Positions 33,491-42,958 of a stretch of 64,000 nucleotides of DNA are shown piece by piece. Each line of letters opens with the position of its first letter. Position 1 is the first letter of the stretch. A program made the position numbers and the translations under genes. The stretch comes from Pirellula sp. (lineage in GTDB: Bacteria > Planctomycetota > Planctomycetia > Pirellulales > PNKZ01), in the NCBI GenBank assembly GCA_013822735.1, contig PNKZ01000009.1, positions 62,001 through 126,000 on the forward strand. The letters run 5' to 3'. The notes below the pieces were generated by a model. The model saw only the letters and a program-made list of their open reading frames with translations, searched no databases and was not told where the DNA came from.

Positions 33491-35976
33491 GCGGCGCTGC
33501 TCCCGACCGGCTGCAGCGCCGTGTTCGCCGCAGGCGCGCTCAAGACCACGCTCGGTCGCATCCAACGGATGAGCGCCAACTCCAAGAGCAGCCCGACGAG
33601 TACGGCCGCCATGAGCCACTTCCAAAGATACTGGCCGCGGACGGTAGCGCCGGCCGTGCCGATTTCTTCATTGTGCCCCAGCCAACGGACGCGGGCCGCG
33701 TCGACGCCGGCCATCGCGTCGTCGCGCGGCAGGGCGGCGAGGCGCGATTCCGCTTCCGGCCCGGCGACGGCGATCGGCAAGGTCCACAAAGTCTTCTCGG
33801 TGACGGAACCTTCGGTCGCCGCATCGGCTTCGCGCGCGGTAATACGGTAGGTGCCGCGCTCCGGCAAGTCGCGCAGGACGAGCGCGTATTGATCTTCGCC
33901 GAGCGCGTCGACCATGACCGGTTCATGATGCCCGTCGGGATGTGCAAGTTGCAGGTACGAGCCGCCGGCCGGCGGACGAAGCGGCAACGTCACCGGCTCG
34001 GTCGTTTCGAAGTTACGTCGCGGCAGCGTCTGTTCGAGCATCGCGCGCACGGCCCGATCGAGCAGCACGACGGCCCGCGACATCGCGAGCGTGTTCCAAG
34101 GCGACTGAATACTGGTGGTGCAAAAGAGGACGTTGCCGCGCCCGATGCGTCGCTCGACGAAAAGCGGCAGACCATTGTCGTAGCGACCGATCACCGTCGG
34201 CCGGCCGAGCGCCGCTTCTTCTTCCGGCTTCAGCGTATGGCGAAGATCGGCCTCGGGCTCCATCCAACCCAACCGCAAGAGCGGCGGCTGCGCGGCGACG
34301 GCTTCCGGAGCAGGGGCGATTGCGGCAGGTTTGGCGGTTCCTGCGGCGTGCGCGTCGGCGACCGACGTGCGGCGCGCGACGATCCGGGCCGTTTCCGCGG
34401 CGAGTACTTTTTGCACCGCGTCTTCGGTCGGCTCGGCGGCGACCGTTTCAAAGAAGAGCGGGCCCGAATATAGGTCGGTCAGCTCGTCGGCCGCGACCCC
34501 TTCGATTTGGAAGTACGGATGGCCGAGCGTTTTCAGATCGAGCCGCATCGGCCGTACCGGCTGGCTTTCGCGGACGTTCACCGTGCGCGCGGCGGGCGGG
34601 GCGGGAAGAATGCCTGCCCCATCGAGCCAGCCGGCGTCGTGCCACTCGGAAGGATCGAAATCGCCGCCGGCCGTGATGAGGAGTTGCCCGCCTTGCGCTA
34701 CGTATTCGCGGAGCAAGGGAACGTGACTCTCCGGCGAGCGAATGCCGGCAAGCACAGTCAGCCGGGCTTCTTGCAGTTGCCGCGCATCGAGCTCCGAGGC
34801 GGCGATATGCGAGATGCGGACCAGCCGCGGCTGTACGTCGCTACGATCGACGACCGGCGCGAGGAGCCGTTGGATCCAGAGTCCTCGCCCCGCGGCCGCT
34901 TCCGGCGTGCTCTCGGTCGGGCCGGTTTCGGAAACGTAAAGCACGTTAAGGCTCGGCAGAATCGGCACCACGGTCTCGCGGCGATTGTCTTCAGGAAGGC
35001 GATCGTCGGAAAGTTCGACGCCGGCCACCGCATAGCGCGGGCCCGCCGATTCCGCAGCCGTTTCAAAGCGATGTGTGAACGATATTTCACGGCGTTGGTT
35101 CGGCTCTAAGTCGACGACCCGACTTTGCACGAGTGCGCCATCGCAGTGAAAGCCGATCTGCACATTGGTGCGGCGCTCGGGACCTTCGTAACGCACCACG
35201 GCGACGAACTCCGCATCGGCGCCGGGCGTGGCCGCGCCGTCGACGGCGCGCCATTCGGCGATCCAAGCATTCTCCGGAGCATGCGGCGCCAGGCTCGCGA
35301 TCTGCACGTCGCTTGGCGCCCCTTCACCGGAAAGAGATTGTGCCAAGCCGCCGGCGGGGAACGAGGTGCGCTGGCCGTCGCCGAGGAACACCAGTCGCTT
35401 ATTCGGCATGTCGGGGAGCCGTTTGAGCGCCGTCTTGCCGAGTTCGAGCGCCGCATTGAAGCCGGCCGGGCGATCGACGAGCGTCACGGCGTCGAGCGCT
35501 TCCAGCGCGTCTTGCTTCGTGGCGGCCGGATCGAGCGCGTAATGTCGCGGGTCGCTGCAGACCGGAATCACGGCGACGCGGCTACCGGCCGGCAAGGCGT
35601 CGATGAAGCGCTTACCGACCGCGCGGGCTTCGTCGAGCACGGTGCCGGAAGTCGAGCGATAGCCCATGCTCAGGCTGTTGTCGACCAAAAGCACGGCGTG
35701 CACCGGTTCGCCGGCGCCGAATGCGCCGCCGGTCGAAGCGAAGAACGGCCGGGCCATCGCCAAGCCGAATAGCAGCACGACGGCGGTGCGCAGCAACAGG
35801 AGCAGCAGATCGCGCAAGTGCAGCACGCGACGACTTTGCCGCACCGCCTCGCGCAAAAATTGCATGGCGGCCCAATCGACGGTGCGAAACCGGCGACGGT
35901 TCATCAAGTGCACGAGGATCGGCCCCGCCGCCGCGGCGAGACCCGCTAGCGCGAAGATGCCGGCGGAGAAGCTCAT
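33487..35976 (-). CDS. BatA-like VWA protein (first VWA)
   Basis: 829 residues. The start at 35976 is preferred because GGAGA lies at the right distance; an ATG two codons earlier is possible. The N-terminal BatA region (PILVHLMNRRRFRTVDWAAM) is followed by a membrane segment (about 57-78), then a VWA domain with MIDAS DNSLS at 99-103 and a second half of unknown fold. A membrane anchor closes the C-terminus (WLMAAVLVGLLLELALIRWM). In Bacteroides and Leptospira, BatA-type proteins work with MoxR in stress tolerance. Here the role is inferred from that pairing. Confidence 0.9.
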   Translation of the reverse strand: MSFSAGIFALAGLAAAAGPILVHLMNRRRFRTVDWAAMQFLREAVRQSRRVLHLRDLLLLLLRTAVVLLFGLAMARPFFASTGGAFGAGEPVHAVLLVDNSLSMGYRSTSGTVLDEARAVGKRFIDALPAGSRVAVIPVCSDPRHYALDPAATKQDALEALDAVTLVDRPAGFNAALELGKTALKRLPDMPNKRLVFLGDGQRTSFPAGGLAQSLSGEGAPSDVQIASLAPHAPENAWIAEWRAVDGAATPGADAEFVAVVRYEGPERRTNVQIGFHCDGALVQSRVVDLEPNQRREISFTHRFETAAESAGPRYAVAGVELSDDRLPEDNRRETVVPILPSLNVLYVSETGPTESTPEAAAGRGLWIQRLLAPVVDRSDVQPRLVRISHIAASELDARQLQEARLTVLAGIRSPESHVPLLREYVAQGGQLLITAGGDFDPSEWHDAGWLDGAGILPAPPAARTVNVRESQPVRPMRLDLKTLGHPYFQIEGVAADELTDLYSGPLFFETVAAEPTEDAVQKVLAAETARIVARRTSVADAHAAGTAKPAAIAPAPEAVAAQPPLLRLGWMEPEADLRHTLKPEEEAALGRPTVIGRYDNGLPLFVERRIGRGNVLFCTTSIQSPWNTLAMSRAVVLLDRAVRAMLEQTLPRRNFETTEPVTLPLRPPAGGSYLQLAHPDGHHEPVMVDALGEDQYALVLRDLPERGTYRITAREADAATEGSVTEKTLWTLPIAVAGPEAESRLAALPRDDAMAGVDAARVRWLGHNEEIGTAGATVRGQYLWKWLMAAVLVGLLLELALIRWMRPSVVLSAPAANTALQPVGSSAA

Positions 35977-36013
35977 GAGCATTCTCCGTCACGGTGCGAG
36001 CTATCAATGAGCC

Positions 36014-36114
36014 GATTGCAAATTGAGAATTGCAAATCGCAAATTGCAAATGGAAGGCAGGACTCATCCCGCGACAATTTGCACTTTTCAATTACCAATT
36101 TGCAATTTGCAATC
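36014..36114. repeat. TTGCAAATTG palindrome, copy A
   Basis: Left arm starts GATTGCAAATTGAGAATTGC and the right arm ends CAATTTGCAATTTGCAATC, around a loop of about 25 bp. It lies in the gap between the squalene-cyclase-like gene and the BatA-like gene. Confidence 0.85.
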
Positions 36115-36124
36115 CACGCGTTTC

Positions 36125-37414
36125 TCACTGCGTAGCGCCTCCGGTATCAAACTGCCGACGAATCTCTTCGATCCGCCCTTCTTGCAGAATCGGGAGATAG
36201 CGATTGGGGATGGCGAGGATGAAGCAGGCGACGCCCGTGGCGTAAAGCGGCGAGCCGGGTCCGGAGACACGGACGTCGTCGACCCATTGTCCGTGGCGCT
36301 TTGGTTCGGTCGGGTGGCGCGCTTGGCCGACGACCAGCGCATCGCGCAGCTTCGGGTAGAAGCCGCGCCAGTCTTCTCCGCCGACCTGATACAAGGCCTG
36401 CCCCACGTAGTAGAGCGTGTACGAATCGAAGCCGCTCGGGAGCCGGCCGCTGCCGCGCGAGGGAGGAGTGAGCTTGCCGATTTCGGTTTTGATGACGTCC
36501 ATATTCTTCGGAATGCGCCAGTCGTCGTACTGGCCGAACTCTTGCATGCAAACGACGCCGGCCGCGGCCATGGCGGTCGTCGCGTTACCGCCGTGCCCGG
36601 CATACGTGAACCGGCCCGGATAGCGCTTGAGAAGTTCTTCGTCGATCGGCGGTTTGCGGCCGCGGATTTCCGGAGCGGAGCAGTAGTAGTAGCCGCGTAC
36701 GCGCTTGATGGCGAGCGTGATGACGTCGGGCGAGACTTCCAGGCCGCTGTCGACCGCGCTGCGCAGGGCCTTGGCTTGCATGACGACCAAGCTGAGGTCG
36801 TTCCCTTGCGGGCGGCGCTGCGCTTCGTATTGCCAGCCGCCGTCTTGGCATTGCATTTCCGCGATGAGCTTCAGGGCGCGGTCGAGCGCCGTGCCGATCC
36901 GAGGGTCGTTCGTCATGCCGTGGGCTTGGCCGAGCACGAACGTCGAGAGGCCGTGGTTGTACATGTCGCGCTTGCTGCCGGCGATGTTGATCAGGCCCGA
37001 CGGCTTCGCGTTTTTCAGGATGAAGTTGAGGGCCTTTTCGACCGTCGCCCCGTACTTGCCGCGTCCCGGCATGTGTCCGTCGGCGAGGAAGGCGAGCGCG
37101 CCGATCGAGACGAGGCCGAGATCGTTGGAACCCCAATTGCCCTCCGGCCCCTGATTGGCGGCGAGCCATTCCAGGCCGAGATCGAGCGCGGCGCGGCTTT
37201 CGGGCGTGATCTCGTTGGCCGCAGCAGGAGAAGGACCTTGCGCGTGCGCCGCCGGAGCTACGAGCAGCAACGCAACCGCCGTGAACGTAGCGATTGCAAA
37301 TTGAGAATTGCAAATTGCAAATTGCAAAATGGCGGACGCGCCCTTTCTGCGATTTGCAATTTGCAATTGGCATTTACCAATTTGCAATGAGCCTCGATGG
37401 TTAGTGTTGGTCAT
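36125..37414 (-). CDS. Squalene-cyclase / prenyltransferase-like repeat protein
   Basis: 429 residues from the ATG at 37414 (AAGG upstream; a TTG at 37432 is an alternative). The mature part carries alpha-alpha barrel repeats of the prenyltransferase type: LGLEWLAANQGPEGNWG, KLIAEMQCQDGGWQYEA, YTLYYVGQALYQVGGEDWRG. No DCTAE-like catalytic motif of true squalene cyclases was seen, so enzymatic activity is doubtful. Planctomycetes often carry such exported barrels next to MoxR/VWA genes. The N-terminal 40 residues are largely encoded by a TTGCAAATTG repeat: LQFAICNSQFAIATF is the translated repeat and forms much of the hydrophobic signal region. Confidence 0.88.
   Translation of the reverse strand: MTNTNHRGSLQIGKCQLQIANRRKGASAILQFAICNSQFAIATFTAVALLLVAPAAHAQGPSPAAANEITPESRAALDLGLEWLAANQGPEGNWGSNDLGLVSIGALAFLADGHMPGRGKYGATVEKALNFILKNAKPSGLINIAGSKRDMYNHGLSTFVLGQAHGMTNDPRIGTALDRALKLIAEMQCQDGGWQYEAQRRPQGNDLSLVVMQAKALRSAVDSGLEVSPDVITLAIKRVRGYYYCSAPEIRGRKPPIDEELLKRYPGRFTYAGHGGNATTAMAAAGVVCMQEFGQYDDWRIPKNMDVIKTEIGKLTPPSRGSGRLPSGFDSYTLYYVGQALYQVGGEDWRGFYPKLRDALVVGQARHPTEPKRHGQWVDDVRVSGPGSPLYATGVACFILAIPNRYLPILQEGRIEEIRRQFDTGGATQ
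37292..37388. repeat. TTGCAAATTG palindrome, copy B, inside a signal-peptide region
   Basis: The same element as copies A, C and D, lying within codons 9-41 or so of the squalene-cyclase-like gene and translated in frame. Outside this stretch the N-terminus continues with an ordinary hydrophobic core (TAVALLLVAPAAHAQ). Confidence 0.85.
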
Positions 37415-37441
37415 AGTACGAACCTTGCACAAGCCGGCTGC

Positions 37442-40400
37442 CTATTTCTCGACGATCGCCATGCGCTGCCAAGCGGCCGGCGAAGGCTTGGCGCCTTTCG
37501 CGGGAGGACCGGCTTCGTGGAGGAGTGTGATCTGAATCTTTCGGCCTGCGTATTTTTGTAGATCGACGACGTCGTCGCGCCAGGGAGACGCTCCGCCTAC
37601 CGCCGGTTCGACCTTTCGTTCGAGCACGGTTTCGCCGTTGACCTGCACCTTCAAATTCCAGGCCTCCGCGCCGGCCGCGGCCGTACGGAGCTTGAGCACC
37701 TTCGGCGACGTAGTCGGCAGCGTGACGGTGCGGTTCCAGATCGCCGGAGCGTTGACGGCGGCCAACGTCAATTGGCAATCATCCTCTAAGAAGAGGCGAT
37801 TCTCCAGCCAAACCTTCTCGTCGTACCGGCTTTGCAGAAGTTGCCACATTTCCGCCACCGGATCGAGCATACGAATCGGCTCCGACACCGAGCCGAGCCA
37901 TTGCGGCGGCAACCAGTCGCCGAAGAGATCGGGTGTTTCACTCTCGAGCGGAGTTTTAGCGACGAGCTCCACGATCTCGCGCGCAGGGGATTTCAGATCG
38001 TTCGTCGTCAGCGCGAAGTAGCGTCCGTCGTGTGAGGCGAGCGGGCCGACCGAACCGCGCGTCTTTTGCCATGGGGTCGGCCAGGCGGCGTCGGCGGCGC
38101 CGTCGGTAGCGCTATTCCAAATCATGCGCGGTCGGAAAACTTTGCGATTGAGTCGCTGTTCGTACACGGCGAACATATCGCTGCCGTGCGACAACCGACG
38201 GAACGGCGCATACTGATCGCGCGGCTCGGCGTCGTTCTCCAGGTCGCGCCCGACGCCGTACCACGTTCGGTTATGAAGTTGGATCGCGCCCGTGCGAATG
38301 TCGATCTTGTACGTGTCGTGCAGCGCGCCTTCGACCGTGAGGTTTCCTTCGGCGAGTTCTTCCCACGTTTGCGAACCGGCCGACTTCGACCATTTGACGA
38401 GCGCTGCGGGGAGCCACGGCAAGCGCCTGAGCCAACGCAAGTCTCCTTCCGGACTGCAGCCGATGACGCAGCCGGCCAACTGCATGAGGAGTACGTCGCC
38501 GGCCGGTGTGAGCTTGCAAGGGAGTTCCCGTTTCCAATAATCGCGCAGCATCACCATCGGTCGGCGCGAGAGAACTTTGCCGGTGCGGATTTCAAACGTC
38601 GTGAGCACCGCTTCGAGCGTGTCTTGCTGCGGTACCGCCAGCACCACGGCCTGCACACGGTCGCCGGCCACGAGCGGGTCGGAAGCCACGATCTCGCCGC
38701 GCGGCGAGCGCCAAAGCACGCGCCCGGAAGGTTCGTCGAGGCACGCCAGTTCGGGGCCCGCGGTGGTGAGGCGACGTACAAAGATGCGTCCGTCGACGAC
38801 GACCGGCGGCATGGCCACCTTAGGCCATTGGTAGGTGCGCCCTTGTTCGCCGCCGAGGCTCGTGCGCCAGGCGAGCTTGCCGTCGGCCAGTTCGAAGGCG
38901 AGCGTCTGAAAGCGATTGGTCACGATCATGCGTTTGCCGGAGAAGGCCGTCGCCAGTTGCGGGCCGATCAGATCGACGTCGCGCTCCGGGATCTGTTCCT
39001 GATTGCGGCCGAGATCGCCGTCGACTTTGGCAAACGGTTTGAGCGTCATCCGGCTCGGCGGCGGAATCGGCGAAGTGATTTGGTTCACCGACGCGCCCGA
39101 CGCCGAGCGCGGGCCCGTCTCCATTTCCGGCGCTCGGGCGCGAAGCTCTTGTACGGTTCGTTCAAACTCGGCGGGAGAAAGGTTCCACTCCCCGAGCTTC
39201 ACGGCCGACGGCGGCGCTTGGCCGGTGTCGCGCCCTTGCATGGCGGCGGCCAAACGCAGGCGCGCTAAGACTCCGGTGGCGTCGGAGCCTTCGGGCAGCT
39301 CGGTGCGAGCCGCTTGGTAATGCCCTTCGGCCCGGGGAGCGTCTCCTTGGGCGAGTGCGCGATCGCCGAGCCACATCTGCGCGTCGGCGGCCGCCGCGGT
39401 GCCGTAGAATTGCGTGGTCAGGGCCTCCACGGCATCGACGTCGCCGTCGGCCGAGGCTTGGCGATAGCGGAGCTGCGCGAGGTCGCCGTAGTCGCGCTGC
39501 ATCGCAGCGCGCAATTCCGGGTGCGTGCGCATGGCGAGCGCCACGGCACCGGGGAGCGAGACGAGCAGGTCGGCGTCGGCCGCGTTAGGCAACAGCCCGA
39601 CGGCTTGCGCCGCCGTGACGCCGGTAATGATGCGGCAGGCGTCAGGATATGCTTTTTCTTGCAGAGCCGTTTCGAGCTCGGCCAGCACGTTGTACCCTTC
39701 CTTGCCGAACTGTTCGATGAGCGGATGCCGCCACTCCGGCTTAAACGTGAACTGCGGCGCGGAAGGAAGTTGCCCGTCGGGCGTCGTGCGACGGCGCTCC
39801 GCTTGGGCGGCGGCCCAATCGACCAAATCCATGATGTCTTCGCGGCGCGCCTGCTTGCGCGCGCTTGGGTCGAGCTTGCCGCCGAAGAAGTGCCAGACGC
39901 GGCAGAGCCGATCAAGTTCGTCCCATTTGCCGGCGTGAATCAGCCCGAAGATTTCGTCGCGTATTAGCTCCGGAGGCATGAACGGCAAGCGTGCCGCGGT
40001 GGTGAGCGGCATCTCCATCCAGCGGAGGCGCGCGAGTTCGGCTTGTTCAGCAAGCTTCAGGTGCGCCCGTTCGCCGGAATGCTGCGCGCCGTATTGGAGG
40101 AAATGGTCGTACCATTCGAGCGCCGCGCCGCCGTCGAAGCCGTCGGCAATGAGGCAAAGCGTTGCGAAGTCGTAAAGCGGTCGCTCGCGGCCGGCGTCGT
40201 CGGACGGATACGGCGCGATCGTCAGCCCGTTGACGAGCGAGCGGGCCGTCTCATAGCGCACGCCGCGCACCAACAGCGCCGCCGCTTGTTCTTGCAAACG
40301 TCGTAACTCGCCGGCGTCGTCGAGTTCCGCTTCGTCGTTCGCATCGGGATCGACCGGTCGGGTCGCGTCAACGAGCCATTGCCCGAAGCCGCCGTTTTCC

Positions 40401-42136
40401 GGTAGCGGCGGGGTGGAGGCGAGCCATTCTTGTTCGACGGCGAACCGCACCTCGTGCCGGACGCGCGTCACGTGGATCGAACGTTTCCCTTTGCCCGGAG
40501 CGCAGAACACGCCGAGCGTCGCGGGAACGCCGTCGATGCCGCGAATCGGTTCCATGATCCGACCCCAGGAGCGACCGTCGGTCGACACGAACACTTTGAT
40601 GTTGCCTGCGCCGCAGAGCAGCCGCACGCGCACGGGGAGTACGACGGCCGGCAACGGCCCTTGCTTCGGCTCGTAGCGATATCGCGCTTTTGGTTCGGTC
40701 GGTCGGCCGATTGCCAGGTGCAGCGGCTCGCCGGCGTGGTATTCATGGAAGCCGACGGCGTAGCGCGGCCGCCCGGTTTCATCGCCGAGGTAAATGCCCG
40801 TGCCGACCTCGGCGCGCTCCACTTCGCAAACCAAGTCGTAGAAGCCGTCGCGCGGTAGCGCAATGGCCGACCAAGCAGGTTTCGTCGTGTCGACCGCCGT
40901 GAGCGCAAGTCCTTCGTCGCCGGCTGGCGCTACCGTGGCGCCGGGCGGAAGTTCGTTGAGTCGCTCGGTTGTGGCGAGCGCGGGCCAGGCAACCGGCACC
41001 GGATAGTCGAAGTAATTCGGTTGCTCCAGGTCTTCCCCCGTCCAGCGCTGCGGCATCCCTTCCACATGGGCCAAGCCGATTCCCTTGAGCACCGCGCTCC
41101 CTTCGAAATACACGCCGTCGGGCGGACCGGCGAGCGGCGCCGTGAGCAGCAAGATATCGCCGCGCGAGACATACACGCGGCCGTCGACGTAGCGCAGGTC
41201 GAACGGCCCTTCACCGGTTCGTCGGGCTCGGTCGTTGTCGGTCGCCGCCAGTGCGAAGGTTGCGGGCCGCGGCTCCGTGGGGCGCTTCGTCGTGGCGAAC
41301 GCGGTCCATTGGGTGATCGGCCGCTCGCGTAGTTCGAGCGTGAGCCCTTGCGTGCCGTGCCAGAGGTGCAGCTGCAACTGATCGTTTTGCTGATGATCGG
41401 CGACCCACAGCGTCAGCGTGGTGCCGGGCTGCCAGGGAGCGCGCAGTTCGAAAAATCCGCTGAGATGCAAGCCAAAGCGCTCGTCGGCGCTCACCGGTCG
41501 CTGCTGGCCGGTGATCGTGGTCCACCATCGCTGCAAGGTTTCGACATCGCGCGAGAGGCGGCGCGGGGCGAGCCAGAAATCGTCGAACTTCACCGCCGGC
41601 GCGGCGACCATCGTCGTCCAAGGTTCCTCGACCGGCGCCGGTCCGGCCGTGCCGCTCGTGGCGGGCATGGCGACCGGCACGGCCGTGGCCGAAGGGCTTG
41701 CGCTCGGGGGAGGCTGCGCACCGGTGCCGGTTGCGGTCGGCGTGCGCTTCGGCGAAGCGGCCGGTCGTGGGCCCGGCAGGTCTTGCGCCGGCCGGCGATT
41801 GTCGGCTTGCCGCCGGTCGGGAGGCGCCTCGCGCAGCTGGTACCACACGCCGACGAGTCCGCCGACCAAAAGCAAGGCGGCCGCAATGCGCAGCCAGCGG
41901 CCGAAGAGCATCGGCCCGCGCCGGCGTTCGTCGAGTCGCGCCAGGACTTGATCGGCCGTAATCTGGCGGCGCGAAAGGCCGCGCACCAACGTTTGCTCCA
42001 GCCAAATCTGCTGGGCGAACGCCGACTGGACCGCCGGGTTCTCACGGGCCCGCGCGCGTAAGAGGTTTAGTTCCTCGGGAGTCCACTCCTCGGGAGCCGT
42101 TTCCTCTAAGCGCAGGATGAGTTCGTCGTCAGTCAT
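37442..42136 (-). CDS. Giant anti-sigma-like membrane protein with PQQ-type propeller
   Basis: 1564 residues. An N-terminal acidic helical region (1-75, TDDELILRLEETAPEEWTP) resembles planctomycete anti-sigma factors, but no zinc ligand set was seen. One membrane segment (about 80-100, WLRIAAALLLVGGLVGVWYQ) and a Pro/Ala/Ser-rich linker follow. The outer part has a beta-sandwich region (about 180-540), a helical TPR-like region (DAQMWLGDRALAQGDAPRAE), and a PQQ-like propeller in the last third (ELADGKLAWRTSLGG, LDEPSGRVLWRSPRG). It follows the ECF sigma gene by 8 bp, which strongly suggests a sigma/anti-sigma pair with an outside sensor. Confidence 0.88.
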   Translation of the reverse strand: MTDDELILRLEETAPEEWTPEELNLLRARARENPAVQSAFAQQIWLEQTLVRGLSRRQITADQVLARLDERRRGPMLFGRWLRIAAALLLVGGLVGVWYQLREAPPDRRQADNRRPAQDLPGPRPAASPKRTPTATGTGAQPPPSASPSATAVPVAMPATSGTAGPAPVEEPWTTMVAAPAVKFDDFWLAPRRLSRDVETLQRWWTTITGQQRPVSADERFGLHLSGFFELRAPWQPGTTLTLWVADHQQNDQLQLHLWHGTQGLTLELRERPITQWTAFATTKRPTEPRPATFALAATDNDRARRTGEGPFDLRYVDGRVYVSRGDILLLTAPLAGPPDGVYFEGSAVLKGIGLAHVEGMPQRWTGEDLEQPNYFDYPVPVAWPALATTERLNELPPGATVAPAGDEGLALTAVDTTKPAWSAIALPRDGFYDLVCEVERAEVGTGIYLGDETGRPRYAVGFHEYHAGEPLHLAIGRPTEPKARYRYEPKQGPLPAVVLPVRVRLLCGAGNIKVFVSTDGRSWGRIMEPIRGIDGVPATLGVFCAPGKGKRSIHVTRVRHEVRFAVEQEWLASTPPLPENGGFGQWLVDATRPVDPDANDEAELDDAGELRRLQEQAAALLVRGVRYETARSLVNGLTIAPYPSDDAGRERPLYDFATLCLIADGFDGGAALEWYDHFLQYGAQHSGERAHLKLAEQAELARLRWMEMPLTTAARLPFMPPELIRDEIFGLIHAGKWDELDRLCRVWHFFGGKLDPSARKQARREDIMDLVDWAAAQAERRRTTPDGQLPSAPQFTFKPEWRHPLIEQFGKEGYNVLAELETALQEKAYPDACRIITGVTAAQAVGLLPNAADADLLVSLPGAVALAMRTHPELRAAMQRDYGDLAQLRYRQASADGDVDAVEALTTQFYGTAAAADAQMWLGDRALAQGDAPRAEGHYQAARTELPEGSDATGVLARLRLAAAMQGRDTGQAPPSAVKLGEWNLSPAEFERTVQELRARAPEMETGPRSASGASVNQITSPIPPPSRMTLKPFAKVDGDLGRNQEQIPERDVDLIGPQLATAFSGKRMIVTNRFQTLAFELADGKLAWRTSLGGEQGRTYQWPKVAMPPVVVDGRIFVRRLTTAGPELACLDEPSGRVLWRSPRGEIVASDPLVAGDRVQAVVLAVPQQDTLEAVLTTFEIRTGKVLSRRPMVMLRDYWKRELPCKLTPAGDVLLMQLAGCVIGCSPEGDLRWLRRLPWLPAALVKWSKSAGSQTWEELAEGNLTVEGALHDTYKIDIRTGAIQLHNRTWYGVGRDLENDAEPRDQYAPFRRLSHGSDMFAVYEQRLNRKVFRPRMIWNSATDGAADAAWPTPWQKTRGSVGPLASHDGRYFALTTNDLKSPAREIVELVAKTPLESETPDLFGDWLPPQWLGSVSEPIRMLDPVAEMWQLLQSRYDEKVWLENRLFLEDDCQLTLAAVNAPAIWNRTVTLPTTSPKVLKLRTAAAGAEAWNLKVQVNGETVLERKVEPAVGGASPWRDDVVDLQKYAGRKIQITLLHEAGPPAKGAKPSPAAWQRMAIVEK

Positions 42137-42144
42137 GCGCCGTG

Positions 42145-42696
42145 TTACTCATGCTCCGTGGCTTGATGCTTGCGCAGTAGGCAGTTCTTCAAAGCCTGCC
42201 GAGCGCGGAACATGAGCAACTTTGCCGCCCCCGCGCTGCGCCGCAGTTTCTCGCCGATCTGCGGGACGTGCAGCTCGCTTTGGTAGCGCAATTCAATCGC
42301 CTGCCGCGCCGTGTCGCCAAGCCCGTCCATGCAGCCGGGCAGGTGGTCGACCATATCGCCGTAAACGTTGTCTTGCGACGAGACCACTTCGTCGATCTCC
42401 AGACAGGTTTCCGTCCAGGCCGTTTCCTTGCGGCGGCGCTGCTTCCGGGCATACTCGTGCAGCAGGTTGCGGGCGATGCCGAGCAGCCAGGGGCGCACTT
42501 GTGCCGAACCGTCAAAGCGGGCCCAACTGGTGTAGCAGCGGAGGAACACTTCTTGCGTCAGGTCCTCGGCGTCGTGAGCGCGCAACAAACGGGCGCGCAG
42601 GTACCCGAACACGCCCGCTTGATGTAGTTGGACGAGTTGCGCAAAGGCCTGACGATCGCCGCGTTGGGCGGCTGCAACTAACGCTTCGTCTTGCAC
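42145..42696 (-). CDS. ECF-type RNA polymerase sigma factor
   Basis: 183 residues from a GTG start. Sigma region 2 is visible as LRAHDAEDLTQEVFLRCYTS (39-58) with RPWLLGIARNLLHEYARKQRR after it. Region 4 is ETARQAIELRYQSELHVPQI-like, near the C-terminus, with the helix-turn-helix. It is the first gene of the minus-strand run to the anti-sigma/PQQ giant. Planctomycetes have very many ECF sigma factors; this one is genetically linked to the locus it may control. Confidence 0.93.
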   Translation of the reverse strand: MQDEALVAAAQRGDRQAFAQLVQLHQAGVFGYLRARLLRAHDAEDLTQEVFLRCYTSWARFDGSAQVRPWLLGIARNLLHEYARKQRRRKETAWTETCLEIDEVVSSQDNVYGDMVDHLPGCMDGLGDTARQAIELRYQSELHVPQIGEKLRRSAGAAKLLMFRARQALKNCLLRKHQATEHE

Positions 42697-42834
42697 GGCT
42701 ACGCTTGCGGGCCGGCGGCCCTGAGCAGGAGGGAGGAAACGTGGAACAGGTAGGTGCGCAGTGGGAGGGTCAACGGGGACATTTCATCGTAGTCCATCCC
42801 CGGGGCCAAGGGTAGCAGCGGGGGCGTTCCGCGA

Positions 42835-42935
42835 GCGAGCGGCGGGGTTTAGCCCCGCCGTCTTTCGGTCGATATCGGTCGACTTGTTCCGGACCGCGAA
42901 AGACTCAGACGGCGGGAGTTAATCCCGCCGCTCGC
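42835..42935. repeat. Paired-hairpin inverted repeat, second copy
   Basis: Arms 42835-42863 and 42907-42935 are inverted copies, each with a GCGGGG..CCCCGC or GGCGGG..CCCGCC hairpin. Same type as 319-397. It lies downstream of the NPCBM-gene stop and upstream of the sigma gene. Confidence 0.75.
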
Positions 42936-42958
42936 CAGAGTGCGGTGTTTGCCGCCGG

